Below, piece after piece: positions 35,001 through 46,900 of a stretch of DNA of 64,000 bases (position 1 is its first letter; each line of letters opens with the position of its first letter). This DNA comes from Gonium pectorale (Eukaryota; Chlorophyta; Chlorophyceae; Chlamydomonadales; Volvocaceae): assembly GCA_001584585.1 (NCBI GenBank), contig LSYV01000058.1, positions 167,370 to 231,369 of the forward strand, written 5' to 3'. A program made the translations under genes and the position numbers. The notes under the pieces are model-generated. The model made no database searches, was not told the origin of the DNA, and saw only the letters and a program-made list of their open reading frames with translations.

Positions 35001-36979
35001 ACGTTTGTGGAGGCGCCGCGCGGCGAGGAGGAGCTCGCGCGCATCGGCCGGGAAACCAAGGTGGGCGCGGAAGCCGTTTCCGTGGGCGGCTGTGGGCAAG
35101 CGGACGGGCGGGGCGGGGTGTGTATGTGTGGGAGGTAATGAAAAAGGGAAACGGTTCGCGTCGCGGACACCGAGTCGCATATGCAATGGAAGAACATGTG
35201 GCGGTCTGTGTGGGGTGGGGTGGTGGGGGGGGTGCGCGGCAGCAGGCAGGTGGCGGGGAGCGGGGTCTGGGAGAGCACGCGCGGCCGCGTGGGGAGGTGG
35301 GGGGATGCACTCGCCTCAGCCCCAGGCTGGACAGACGCGTGGGAATCCATTCTGCGGCCCCGCCAGGCGGCATGCCCCAGACTCCCCACTCTGGAGTCCC
35401 CGGCTGCACGGGACTCCACATTGGGCATGCCGCCTGGCGTGGCCGCCCCAGACTCCCAACTGTGGAGTCCCAAGCAGCCGAGGGCCGCGCTGAGCCCCGC
35501 CGGGCGCATCAGCCCCGCCCTTACACACACAAAGAGAGAGACGCGCCGTGGGGCCGCCTAGTCGCCGCCGGGGGGCCGCCTAGTCGCCTGCGCTTTTCGC
35601 GCCGCTGGTGCCGCACCTGCCCTCCAGTGCCTGCTACTGCCACCCCTGTGCCCGCACCCAAGCCCGCCCAAGCGCACACGTCCCTTCCCCACACCACGCC
35701 CCACCCATGCCTCTGTATCTGATTCGCTCCAATCTCCTCAAACCCACGGCCCCCTCCGCCCCTCCCGCCCCTCCCAGGGCCTGCGCGTGTGCAACATGCT
35801 GGAGGGCGGCGTGACCCCGCTTCACACGCCCGAGGAGCTGCGCGCCATGGGCTTCCACCTGGTGGTGCACCCGCTGTCGGGGCTCTACGCTGCCACCCGC
35901 GCGCTGCTCAACGTGTACGGCACGCTGGCGTCCCAGGTACGGCAGCGTGTGTGTCATGTCGTACCTTTGTGTGGCACACAAGAGGGACGTGTGTTCGCAA
36001 CGTGTGGCAGGAGGGGGAGGGAAACTGGCGCCGAAGAGCTAGCTGCCTGGCCGGCTGTGCCCGTGTGATGGGCCGCACGCGGTGTGGGCGAGTGGGGGGA
36101 GGTGCAGTCCCTCGGTTGTGCTGTGGGGAGGAATGTGCTCTGGCCTGTGCGGCTGACGGGGGCCCGGCGGTTGCGTGAGACGCACTGCGTGCACATCATA
36201 CCCACCGACTGGGTGAGTGTACGGCGCACGCATCGTCACGGACAAACGGACAAGGGGCAAACCTCTTGAGGAAAGTCATTTGTGACGACGAGCTGAGAGT
36301 GGCCGCGGAAGGCCCGACCGCGGGGTGGGGAGACCCGATCTCTACCGGGATGCTTGCTGCGTGTTGCCTCCCTACCCCATAGCTCGGCGTGGCGGGGCGT
36401 GGCGGGGCGTTATTCATTCCTTTTCCCCCTCAACCCCCCACACCAATGCCTGAACACACACGCGCTTCCCACCCCTCTCGAGGGCTCGATCATCGAGCCA
36501 ACTGCCACCCTCCAATACTCAAATACAACCCGCACCCTTTCCCCGTACTCAACAAACGTCTGCCGTCCGTAACCCCGCTCCCCACGGCTGAGCTTGCAGG
36601 GCGCCTGCCACCCCATCCATCCACACCCGCCCTCCGAGGCCCCGCTGGTGCCAACGCTTTCCGACCTTTCTTGAACCCCACTCTCCTCTCAGGATGGCGG
36701 ACTCGTGCGTTGGTTACGTTACGAAATCATGCGCGTCAGGGCCTCTCGCTACCGAGAAAGCTTCCCCGCCGCCCTCGACCCCCGCCCCCCTCCCCGCCCC
36801 CCGCGCCCCCCCCTCAGGGCTCCACCCGGGAGGCCATGGAAGGCCTGGCGCACTTCGAGGAGTTCAACGACCTGATCGGGCTGGAGGAGCGCATCCGCAC
36901 CGAGGAGCGCCTCACCACCCGCGACGCCTCCGACAAGCTCCACGTGCGCGTGCGGGCGCAGGTCAAGGAGCTCAACTAG
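32062..36979 (+). CDS. PEP mutase/isocitrate lyase superfamily enzyme, plastid-type, catalytic Cys replaced by Met
   Basis: Eight exons join in phase: 32062-32230, 32314-32377, 32525-32534 (10 nt), 33056-33179, 34303-34454, 34860-35060, 35778-35936 and 36818-36979, for 346 aa. The first ~40 residues (Ser/Arg/Thr-rich, few acidic) look like a chloroplast transit peptide. The core follows the family: CLLMPGVYDALSAK, SGYAVSATGLGEPDVGLLTP, IADADTGGGNVLNV (metal-binding Asp), FLEDQAWPKRMGHM, FFLVARTDARG, ATFVEAPRGEEELARI and NMLEGGVTPLHTPEEL. It is closest to the plant 'carboxyvinyl-carboxyphosphonate phosphorylmutase, chloroplastic' group as I recall it. The usual K-[KR]-C-G-H lyase motif reads KRMGH, Met156, so classical C-C lyase chemistry is doubtful. 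The 10-nt exon encodes the SGYA step. Confidence 0.9.
34478..34496 (+). repeat. Dispersed intronic motif, copy 2
   Basis: TAATACGGAACGGGAAACG, one base different from copy 1, 23 nt into an intron of the PEP mutase family gene. Confidence 0.8.
35361..35439. repeat. Inverted repeat in an intron
   Basis: Arms CGCCAGGCGGCATGCCC (35361-35377) and its exact complement (35423-35439) enclose 45 bases that contain smaller GGAGTCC/GGACTCC pairs. It lies in the intron between exons 6 and 7 of the PEP mutase family gene. Related GGAGTCCC fragments follow to ~35472. It could form a hairpin or be a remnant of a small transposable element. Confidence 0.8.
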
Positions 36980-38136
36980 ACGCGCACCCAGGCGCCCTGG
37001 CGCCCGAGGCAGGGCAGGGCAAGCGGGGGCTGGGCTTATGGACTTTGGGGAGGCGGCGAGGGTTTGCAGCGGACGGGAGTGGGGTGCGGCATGCTGTCGG
37101 CGGCCTTGGGAGGCCGGGGGGCGGGGGGGGCACACACATCGGGGCGTGCATGCGTCCCTGCCGGGCCCCGTGCGCCGTTGTGCAGGCTGGGGCGCCACTC
37201 GCTGTGGGCCTTCCCGTTTGCATCGGTCCCGCTGCGGGCGGTCACCCCGGATGCCCTGCGCTGCTAACGGACAATGCCGGGTGCCTGGTGCGCGGCTCGT
37301 GGGGATCAAGCCACGTTGCGCCCCGAGCGGTTGTGGCCGGAGGTCCAGGCGCGTGTGGGTGACCCTGGGCCGGACCCGGACCGTTGGGACGGTTGGTGGC
37401 TGGGGGCTTGCGTTCGCGAGCGATGAGTACGGCTGTACTGCGTCCAAGTGAGTACGGTGTGGCTGGTACTGGGGGGGGGGGACAGGTGGCGGGAATTTGG
37501 TGGAGGCCGTGACTGTCTCTGGTATGTCTTGACACGCGGGGTCCCATTCCCGTGGGTTCAGAGGCTGACAGGCATTCTCACTTGAGGAGGCATGGGGCAC
37601 AGATCCCTTCCGATTGAGCGGTTGGACGTTGGGCGATTACGGTAACACTGTATGGAGCGGCGCGGGTACACGACTCGGGGGCTGGTGTCAGCTCGACTCG
37701 CGGCATTGCGGCGGCTGAGCCATCCAGCGTCTTCGCTCGGAAGACCTCATCGTTGTGGCTGGGGGAGAAGGGAACCCCTGGTTCCCAAACCGCTCTTGAC
37801 ACAACAGCGGCTGCGGGCGGGAGCCGTGAGTCCATGTGTGTGTGGCGATTGGGGACCCTACCTGGGATTCTTTTCCAACTAATAGGTCTCTGGGCATGGC
37901 CATTGCCCCTGGTTCCGATTTTTGGCGCCTGTCACCCGATTTTTTTTTGCGCCGTATGGCCGGCCCAAGACGGTTCCCCTACGTTGCTGCATGGGTTGGT
38001 TGGAGTTGTGGCGTTGCCAAGTTGGTGGCCCGTGTTGCTCCTGCTGTTGGGGACTGGCGTTGAGAGCACCTGGAAGGCCACTCCGGCTTCGGTGTGATAC
38101 CTCGGCTGCCGGGCCAACGGCCAACGGCCAACTCTG

Positions 38137-38141
38137 TGTAA
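38137..38141 (+). terminator. Candidate polyadenylation signal, PEP mutase family gene
   Basis: TGTAA on the plus strand, 1.16 kb after the stop. It faces the minus-strand signals that begin about 45 bp further on. Confidence 0.4.
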
Positions 38142-38184
38142 TGGGGCGAGGTATTGTAGACAACTACATCGTTCAAAGCGATGT

Positions 38185-38208
38185 TTACAACAACAGCGTG
38201 GCCTTACA
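38185..38208 (-). terminator. Candidate polyadenylation signals, LRR gene
   Basis: Two TGTAA signals on the minus strand (TTACA at 38185-38189 and 38204-38208), about 0.85 kb after the LRR stop. Confidence 0.4.
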
Positions 38209-39054
38209 GCTCGCTCAACATTGCTGCACGTCCGTACGGAAGTACGAACGTGAGCACAGGAATGCCCCACCCGGAGTGCGCCGGGGCGCAACACTTCCAT
38301 TACTGCCGGCGTGCCGGTGCCACGGCTTAAGAACACGCGTTCATTTCATAGATGTTAGTTAAAAGTGCAGCGGTTGCGAGGTGGGCTCCTCCCTACGATC
38401 CAAAACCAGCAGCGTTTGCAGGCCTTTTCGGCCCAAGTGGGCTCCGCCACGCTGGACACGCGGTACGGGCCAAAAGGTGCTTGGCACCAGACGCACGACC
38501 GACCCATGGGTCCGAGCCCTGGCCCGCGCTCGCGGGTCCCGACAGCCATGCGCGTCCCTCTTTCTTTGCAGGTTTCTCCTTTTTCCTGCCGTACGCCGTA
38601 CGCCGCCCTCGTCCGGCGACCGAACAGCAGCTGTCTTCCCCCCCGCCCCCGAACACACACGCACGCAATGGCACGCCTTGGCGTGCCGTGCAACGCCTGG
38701 ACTCGCCCAGCTGCCCGTTTCGGTCCATGCGGTTGTTGCCCAAATGTGAACACGAACCTGGATCCGCACCTCGATTCGCGCCCCTCGCAACAACATCACG
38801 CTGATCACGGCCACTGCCCGCCGGTAAACCGCCCCTGCAGCGGCGCTCGCGTGCGGGTGCGTGCGGATCGCACGTCACACCGGGATGGCGCGCCTTCGGG
38901 CGTGTATGGCCGTAGATGCGGGCTCCCTCTTTCTGTGCAGGTTTCTCTTTTTTCCACACCGGGATGGGCTCTCGCGCGGGTTCACCAAGCCCAGCCCAGC
39001 TTCACGCAGCGCCGTGCCTCCATGGCCGCCATCCCCCATCCATCCGTCACTCCT

Positions 39055-42000
39055 CTAGTCCGAAGAGCCCTCCGACGACTGCAACCTGTCGGGTCTGTCG
39101 CTCGAGTCGCTGTCGCTCTCGTAGCCCCCATCCGACCCCACCGCGCCGGCAACGGACGCCGCAGCCGCAGCCCTCGCCTGTCTGAACGCCTCAGACCCGC
39201 CGGGGCCGGCGTCCGCCGGCGCCGCTGCCGCGGCCCCGCCACCGGCACCGACGGCACCGCCACCACCGCCTCCACGTCCGCCGTTGCCGCTGTCCGCACG
39301 CGGCCCCGAGTCCGTCTGCTCCTCTTCCTCCTCCGCCTCCACCGCCGCCGCACCCCCCGCGACCCCAGCGCTGCCACTCTGCACCCCCAGCGCCCCTCCC
39401 CCCTGCTCCTCCTCCTCCTCGACCACGCCCCGCCCCTCGACGTTGCGCATCTCAATCCCCAGCGCCTCCCACTCCATGCTGTCTCCCTCGCCCGCCCCCG
39501 CCAGCAGTCCGCCGCGCGTGTTTAGCCCCCACCCCGCGCCGCCCCTCCCCACCCCGTCCTCCTCATCCTCGCCGAACTCGCCGCCCTCACCTTCCTCCTC
39601 CTCGCCGGCCTCCGAGTCCTCCGGCTCCTCAACGACCCGCGGGTCACGACCCAGGCACGGCAGCTCCCGCCGCAGCCAGCGCAGCGCGCCGCGGCTGGCG
39701 GGCGAGAGGGAGCAAACAAATCCGAGGTGGCGCAGGCGGGGCAGCGAGCAGAGGAGCGCGAGCATCACGCCCGAAACGGCCTCCTGGTTGGACCACGCGT
39801 CGGCGTGGCAGAGCTCGAGTGAGCGCAGGCGGCGCAGCGGGGCGAGGCAGCCCACGCCGGCGATGGGCAGCGTGCAGTCGTCGAACTGGAGCGCCTGCGG
39901 CGTCGATGGGGGATGCAAGGGGGGGTCGGGAGGGTTGAAGATGTTAGGAGGTTGAAGAACGAGGCTTGTGTGCGGAAGGTTACAGGTTACACGTCGGTCA
40001 AAGCCGGGGGGGGGGGCACGGACGAATTGCGAATAAATGGGATGGGGGAGCGGGTCATGGTTCGCGTCTCGACCCCGCTTCAGCGCCTGCAGGATGCATG
40101 GTACGGCGGGCTGAGGGTGCATGGGAGATGGTACGGCGGGCTGAGGGTGCATGGGAGATGGTACGGCGGGCGGCAGGCGGGGGCCTCGCGTCAATAGCAC
40201 CAGTCGATGAAACCCAATCGGCGGCCGTACAGTAAGCTCCACCAACTTGTCGTACTGATGTATGCGCCAACGCTGTATGGAGCCCAACCGGGCCCATGCA
40301 GCCTGCGCCCCGCCCCTCCAGGAGCACACCGCGCCGGGCGCGAGAGGGCTCGCACTCCAAGACCCAACCTCCACCCAGGACGATGATGCCCCAGCAACCC
40401 CGTACCCAAAAGCCCCAGCAGCCTCCCTAGACCCAACCCGAAGACAGCGCACCGTCCCCGCAGGCCCCGCAGGTCGGCGACCCGCACCTCAAGCGTGGTC
40501 GGCAGCGCGTTTGCCAGCGCCGACACGTCCGCCACCTCGAGCCGCAGCCCGCTGAGCCCCAGCCGCCTCAGCCCGTGCAGCAGCCCCAGCGAACTCATCC
40601 ACAGCCCGTGCCCGGCCAGGCAGCCGGCCGGCGGGCCCAGCCGACCCACGTCCACCGGCCCCCTGACGTCCAAGCTGCAGGAGGGGCCCAGCCGCTCCGC
40701 GAAGCGCGACACCGCCACCGCCAGCGCCGACGCGGCGGCGGGCAACAGCCGCAGCTGCGGGCACATCGGGGCGACACATCGGTACCACCGCCCGGTCGGT
40801 GTGCAGGGGCTCATGGCGCTGGTCGAGGAGGTAGTACCAAGGAGGAGGGAGCACAGGAGGCAGCGCAGCCGAGAATGCCAAGGTGGTAATTGGCTGTTTT
40901 ACGGCAGACCGTGATGCCGAGCCAACCGCCAACCGCCAACCGCCAACCGCCAACCGCCAACCGCCGCGCAGGGGGCGTTCAGGGGACTCAGTCAGCGCGC
41001 ACGCTGTGCCCGCTTGCCCGTACGACGGCCGTACCTCCTCGTCGGCGTACTCGTCGTACGGCACGGTGACATCGGCGAAGAGGTACGTCAGCGTGGGCGG
41101 CAGCGCCAGCGCCGCCAGCACGGCGGGCGCGGCGCCGTCCTCTATGTGGAGCTCCCGCAGCGCCGGCGGCAGCGGCACACACAGACCGTTCCCGACGGCG
41201 GGGCCGGCGAGGGACTTGGCGGAGCCGTACTTCTCTCCAAGGCCGCCGGCGGCAGCGGCGACCCCGACGGCGCCTCCGGCAGCGGCCAGCGGCGCCGACG
41301 CCGGCAGCTTGATCCGCAGTAACCGCAGCCAGGTCAACGCCGTCAGGCCGGTCAACACCGCCACCTCGGCTTCCGTACAGGCGATCGGCCCAACGCTGAG
41401 CGCGCGCAGGCCCTTCAGGTGCCGCAGCGCCGGCACCAGCGCCACCAACGGCGCCTCCTGCGGCGTAGAGGACGCCACACGACGGCTTTTACTACCGCAA
41501 CGGGGCCCCATAAAAAAAATCGCCGCTTGGTCCACAACACCCGGCGGCATCCGCACCGTAACCGCATCCGAAACCCCGAAAAACGCTCTGCGTTAGCCGT
41601 GAGGCCGTGCGCGCCAGCAGTAACCGTACCGTAAACGTAGCCGTAACTGCAATTCTAACTGGAACCGCAACCGCAACCGCAACCGCACCTGCGCCAGCAG
41701 CTGCGTGAGGCCGCTGAGCTGCACCAGCGCCGCTGTGGCGGCCTCGGCGGCGCGGCGGCTGGGGCCCGCGGGCGACAGGTCCAGGCACCGCAGCTGCGTC
41801 AGGCGGTGCAGCGCGTCTATGGCGCCGCCGCTCACGATGTCCCGCTCCAGCGGCAGCGTCAGGTCGGTCAGGTGGTGGCAGCGCGCCAGCGACGCGCCCA
41901 GGCACTCGGGCCACGCGCCGCAGCGGCGCAGCGTCACCTGCCGGGAGGGGGAGAGGGCGTTTGCGCGGAGTTGGGGGGAGAAGGGCCGCACCGCGGAAAG

Positions 42001-43512
42001 CGGGACAGGGCGCAGGGGTGGGTAGGTGCAGCGGAAGTAAGGTGAGGTTACGTAGGGCGCGCGGCCGATGCTTGCGGGGTGTAGTGCTCCTCCGGGGGAA
42101 ACCGAGGGTGGGACTGATGATGTTTCGCGGAGCGGGGCCCCGCATCTTGCCGGGGGCCCATGGTGGCGTCAAGGGCCATCTAATCTAACCCACACAACGC
42201 ACGGAGTGCTGAGCGCACAGCGCAGCGCCGCACAAGCTCTGCGCTTCGGAAAGGCGAGACGGTACCTGCGGCCCCATCTTGCGCTTCGCGCCAATCAAAC
42301 ACCCCTCGCCGTGCTTACGTTCCGGAGGTGGTTCCGGAGGTGCGGGTGCGCGTCCAGGAGCGCGTGCAGGCCCGCCAGGCCGCAGCGCACGGCGTTGAGG
42401 GAGGTGAGGGCGGGCGCGGCGGCGGCGACGGCGGTGACGGCGTCGGCGGTGAAGTTGAAGTTAGTCAGGCGCAGGGAGGTGAGGCCCGCGGCGTCGTGCA
42501 ATCCTGTGAAGCACACATACATAACGCGCGACGGTGTCGTTTACCACTTAACCTGGGCGAGTGTGGCATGCCCAGCACAGCAGCACAGCAGGCCCCTAAC
42601 GTGTTTTGGTTTATAAAAAATGGGTCGTGGATTGGATGATACGCCCCGGTACGACAGCTGCCGCAACGGGGTGTGTCGCCGGGCGGGGATACGTTGTCGT
42701 ACATGCCCGCCCTGCACGCTGCCCCAGGAACCACACGCACCCTCGCGCCTGCCGGGTGTCCTCCGCGACGTCCTGCAGGGCCCAGAACGCGGCAATGACT
42801 GAACCAGCGACGTGTGCCGGTGCGGCCGCGGCCGCGGCGTCAGCACGGCCCCCCTCCCCACAGCCGTGACTTGACTTAACTCATGGAGGGCGTGGTGCGT
42901 CAAGGCGCGGGCTGCTGAGGTCCCAAGCGACCTGGCTGCGCGCGTCGCCCGCCTAAGGGCCCCACCCCACCAACCGACCTGCAGGTCCAAAACCAGGGTG
43001 GCCGGCCGGCAGCCCCGGTCCAGCACGATCCCCCGCAGCGCCCGCTCCATCTCCCCCACCGGTAGGAAGAACGCCGTCAGGCCGGGATGGTGGTGGCCAA
43101 CCTGGCCGCCGCCGGCGCCGACCCGCGGGTCCGTCCCTGCGCCACGCAGGCTGCGGCCGCAGTAGCTGCTGGGCGCGCGCAGCCGGTCCGTGGCGCGGTC
43201 CACAGCCTCCCGAGCCTCGCGACAGGTGGTGCGGAAGGCGGCCCGCGAGGCGGGGTCGAGGGCGTCGCGGGCGTAGGCGTAGACCTCGAGGATGCGCGGC
43301 GAGGGCGAGCCGTCGCGCGTCGCCTTGGGCGCGCGCAGCTCGTCGGCAGATGGGTGCTGGGGGTGCTGCTGCGACTTCTTGTGGGGCTGCGTGAGGAAGG
43401 GCGGCGGCCTGAGGCTGACATTGTTTCGCGCGCGGACGCTCGTTCCGGAAGCGGGCGTGGGCGGCCCGGGGGTGTTGGCAAACTGCGATGTTTGCTGCGT
43501 TGCTTCGGTCAT
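39055..43512 (-). CDS. F-box-like leucine-rich repeat protein
   Basis: Six exons are supported: 43512-42979, 42503-42319, 41937-41689, 41457-41035, 40754-40488 and 39894-39055. At least one more must lie between the first two, because phases 0 and 1 do not join; 42750-42870 is a candidate. The N-terminus has a helical block like an F-box (ILEVYAYARDALDPASRAAF, then RTTCREAREAVDRATDRL). LRR units of the type found in F-box/LRR proteins follow: AAGLTSLRLTNFNFTADAV, LARCHHLTDLTLPLERDIV, LTQLRCLDLSPAGPS, LKGLRALSVGPIACTEAEV and LRRLRSLELCHADAW. The last exon ends in ~190 residues of Glu/Gly/Ala-rich and Ser/Asp-rich sequence (YESDSDSSDRPD). A substrate adaptor role is plausible but inferred. Confidence 0.75.
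39976..40029 (-). repeat. Conserved 51-54-nt intronic element, copy 1
   Basis: AGGTTACAGGTTACACGTC, then GGTCAAAGCC, a G run and GGACGAATTGC on the plus strand. It lies 82 nt upstream of the last exon of the LRR gene in the gene's sense. Its twin is at 54517-54567. Confidence 0.85.
40101..40170. repeat. 30-bp tandem repeat, 2.3 copies
   Basis: A perfect 30-bp unit beginning GTACGGCGGGCTGAGGGTGC starts at 40101 and 40131, with a partial third copy at 40161. It lies in an intron of the LRR gene. Confidence 0.9.
40924..40965. repeat. 7-bp tandem repeat, six copies
   Basis: AACCGCC repeated six times in an LRR gene intron. Confidence 0.92.
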
Positions 43513-43988
43513 TATGTGATGTTTGTTCGTGATGTTGGTTCTGCTGCGAGTGAAAGAAAGGTGAGCCCGAGCGCCTCCTCGAGGTATGCTCCTCGAGGAG
43601 CGTCCGGCAAGGATTACTCATTGCCGGGGAGAACGGCTCTGGAGCAGCGGCGCTTCGCCGTGTCTTCCGCTAATCCTACCCGGCACTTCCAGCTCAAAAC
43701 CAATACTGGCGCGAGAATGCCAAAGGTCTCTCATTGTCTCTCTGAAAGGCCCCCGTGGCAAATCAGATCCCGACGACGCCCCAAGCATTGCTGTCCCGCT
43801 CGCCCAGGAGCCTGGGTATCGGCCTCTACACATCGAGCACCGATGCAGGCGGGGAGGGGGCACCTCACCCTCTGCGGTTACAAGCAGGCGAGGCAACGAC
43901 CTACGCCGAAGCAGCCACCTCGTTCTCCCGGCTACCGCAAGCGCGTCAGCGGGTCTGGATCCGGGAGACCATCGTCGCATCATACGGT

Positions 43989-46900
43989 TCATATCTCATC
44001 CGCGTCCGCGTCCGCCTCTCCGCCTCTGCCCGCTCCCGCCGCTCCAGCTGCCCTGTCTGCCGGCGCCGGCGGCGGCGCCGCCGCCCGCTCCCACACGCGC
44101 TCCGGCACCTGCGCCGGCTCCCGCGGCCGCGCCGCCTCGGGCATGACGCACCAGTTGGGCGACTGTGTCGCCTTGATCCAGCCAAAGTCGTCGACCTGCG
44201 GCCACCGCACGGGGGTTGAGTTCGCGCTGGTGTTGGATGTGTTCCCGCCCCATCCCTGTGTGCCGCCCGTCCCGTATCGACGCACGGTAAACTGCGACCC
44301 GGCTTGATCCGACCTCACGGAAGGGCCGTGCTTCGCCTGCTGCCATTTGCGCCCGTCGGGTAGCCTAGCGGTGCCGGTGCCGGAACGCCGCTGCTCGTCC
44401 AGGTGCACAGACACACACGCGGAGCTCTAGAGTCCAGACTGTGCCCCAACGCGACGCGCGCACCGGCGATCCCGCTCTGTGAAAAGAGTGGGAACGCAGG
44501 TGCTGTTCCCAAACCTGACGCGCACCCGAACCGACACTGCTTACGCATCAAGACCGGAGGGCCGTAACCGCAAGCTCCCACTCGAGGGACCCCACCCGCT
44601 GCTCCCTCCGTGCGCGCGCCCCACCTGCTGCCAGGAGCCCGTGTCGTCCGCCTCGCCCAGCTTCTGCGACTGTTGGGGGGACCGCACCGACACGGGAGCA
44701 GGCAGGCTGTCGGGACGCATGCGGTGCCGTACATTAGGTACGTTGGGTTGTCGGGCAGCGCTTCCAGCACGATCAGTGTTTCCTGCCCCTCGTTCAGAAA
44801 GCCTGCATCCGCGCCGCCCACCGTCATCGCGGCGCTTGGGCCCATCCCGCGCGCTGCTGCCAGTCGACGGTCCTCCTTACAAGGGGTGCTAAGTTCCGTA
44901 TGGCGGCGGCAAACAAATACGAAAGGAGCCCACGGTGGGCCTTCGCTCAAGCGGTGCCACGATACCGCTTTCCTGCATCGGCGACAATCTGCCGCCTCCG
45001 CCCTCCATCGCAGAACCTAGTGCCACCCGCTGACTTTTGCCTCATGCGCAACCCCCTTACCCCACCCGTCCCATGTCACCACAGTAAGCGGCTCAGCCGC
45101 GGAGTGCAACCCAGCCACCAGAGCCCAGCCCGGCGGCTGCCCCCCCTCCCGCCAGCCAGGCACCCGGGCCCCCCCTCCCGCCAGCCAGGCACCCGGGCCC
45201 CCCCTCCCGCCAGCCAGGCACCCGGGCCCCCCCTCCCGCCAGCCAGGCACCCGGGCCCCCCCTCCCGCCAGCCAGGCACCCGGGCCCCGCCCGCGGCCCG
45301 CACGCCGGCCTCCCTCTCGGCCCCCGCACCGCACCTGCATCAGCGCCTCCAGCCGCTCCTCACGCGCCACGGCGGCCGCCCAAGGCGCCACCCGCACGCC
45401 GCTCGAGTGCTCTATGATGGGCTTGCTGCGGACCCGCAGGAACAGGTCGCTGGCGTGCGTCCGGTGAACCCGGACCTGGCGGGGCGGGCCGAGGGTGGGG
45501 CGGTTGGCTGTTTGCGGCTTGTGCTTGGCGGGCATGTGAGCGGAGCGCGGCCTGGCGGTGTGCGTAACGAACGGCAGCTGGGCAGCGCCGGTCAAAGCTG
45601 GGCGGGGCAGCATGGGTTGCAGTTGCTGTAGCTGTGGGTCAATGCGTGTGGGACAGCCTGCCATGAGCTGGGGGGGGGGCGTTCTCTCCAACCGGTGCCC
45701 CGTGACGAGGTGCACCAGCCGGGGACTGCCGGTTGCGGGAAGGCCTGCCCGTCACCAGATCACCAGATCACCGGATCCGCCCTCCCATTTGCCCCGGGCA
45801 GCGCGCCGCCCACCAGCCTCCCTTCACCGCCGCTGGCGCCGCAGCCCTCCCGCTCCCGCCTCCCATCTTGGACCCTAGCTTGCTGGGGCGGCCCTCACAC
45901 ACGCCCCGCTTCCCCGCCGCCCGGGCAGCCACCCTGGCCCGCCCATCGCCACCGCGCCAAGCGCACCTCACCACCCCACCACTGCCACTACCTGAGGCGC
46001 CATCGGCCGCAGCTGCCCTCCACCCGACTCTCGCGTCCCCCCTCCCGACTGGCCTAACATATATGTTCCCCCACCCGTGTGGTCTGTGTGGGGTCTCCCA
46101 CCTGGTACGCCGCCAGCGACAGGCTGCACCCTCGCACGTCGTCCGCAAACACCGCTCCAGTAATGGGCCCCGCCACCACGCTGCAGCCGCGCAGGCCCGC
46201 CAGCCGCAGCGCCCGCAGCCGCCCTAGCAGCACCACCCGGCAGCGCGTCAGCCCCAGCAGCACAAAGTCGCCGCCGGCGGCCCCGCCGGCGCCGCCCTCC
46301 TCCAGCTCCTCCGCGCGCAGCACAACCTCCGCGCCGACCAGGCCCATGAGGCCGCGCCCCCGCGCCACCAGCGCGCGATCCTGCTCCGAGACCGCCAGCG
46401 CCGCCGGCGCGTCGACCGCGTCGCCTGCCGAGCCCGAGGTAGAGGCGCCGCCGTCAGCGTCAGCGGCGGGAGCCGTCGACGCCGATGATGCGGCGGCGGC
46501 GGCGGCCGTGTCGGCGGCGGCAACTGCCACCGCCGACACCGCTGCCTGCGCAGGCGCAGCCTGCGCGGCTGCGCTGACCTCTTCGCCGCGCACCTTGCTG
46601 ACCTTCTTGCTGCCGAAGGCGAAGCGGCGGCGCGGCGCCAGCGCGGAGCGCGCGCCCTCGATGGCGGCGCGCAGCGCCGCCACGGCGGCGGCGCACTGCT
46701 TCTGGTCGTACAGGGGCAGGTAGTACGACGCCGCGGCGGTGGATTGCTCCAGGGAGAGCGCCTCGGCGGCGAGGAGCTCAAGGGAGGTGGCCACCTGCTC
46801 GGGGCTGGCTGCTGACACCGCCAGCGGCTGCGCCTCACCGTCGGTTGCCGCGTCCACTTGTGTGGCGGGCACGGCTGGCACGGCTGCGGGTGCTGTCAGG

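Larger units (their letters stand above)
36980..39054. other. Convergent 3' region
   Basis: It lies between the stops of the plus-strand PEP mutase family gene and the minus-strand LRR gene. No coding exon is seen. Within it, 38558-38592 and 38928-38962 are imperfect copies of a T/C-rich segment (CTCTTTCTKTGCAGGTTTCT). Confidence 0.4.

Noticed and set aside
33651..35138. 495-codon frame reading straight through PEP mutase exons
   Set aside because: It includes introns. The spliced exons within it match the family, and the intervening sequence is G-run or Pro-rich filler with canonical splice sites.
42541..42978. Continuous reading of the LRR first exon beyond its donor
   Set aside because: After CTGCAG|GTCGGT the frame loses any LRR pattern. 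The LRR resumes at 42503 after a good acceptor.
45152..45296. CRISPR-like array
   Set aside because: The units are head to tail without spacers and lie in a eukaryotic intron, so this is a minisatellite.
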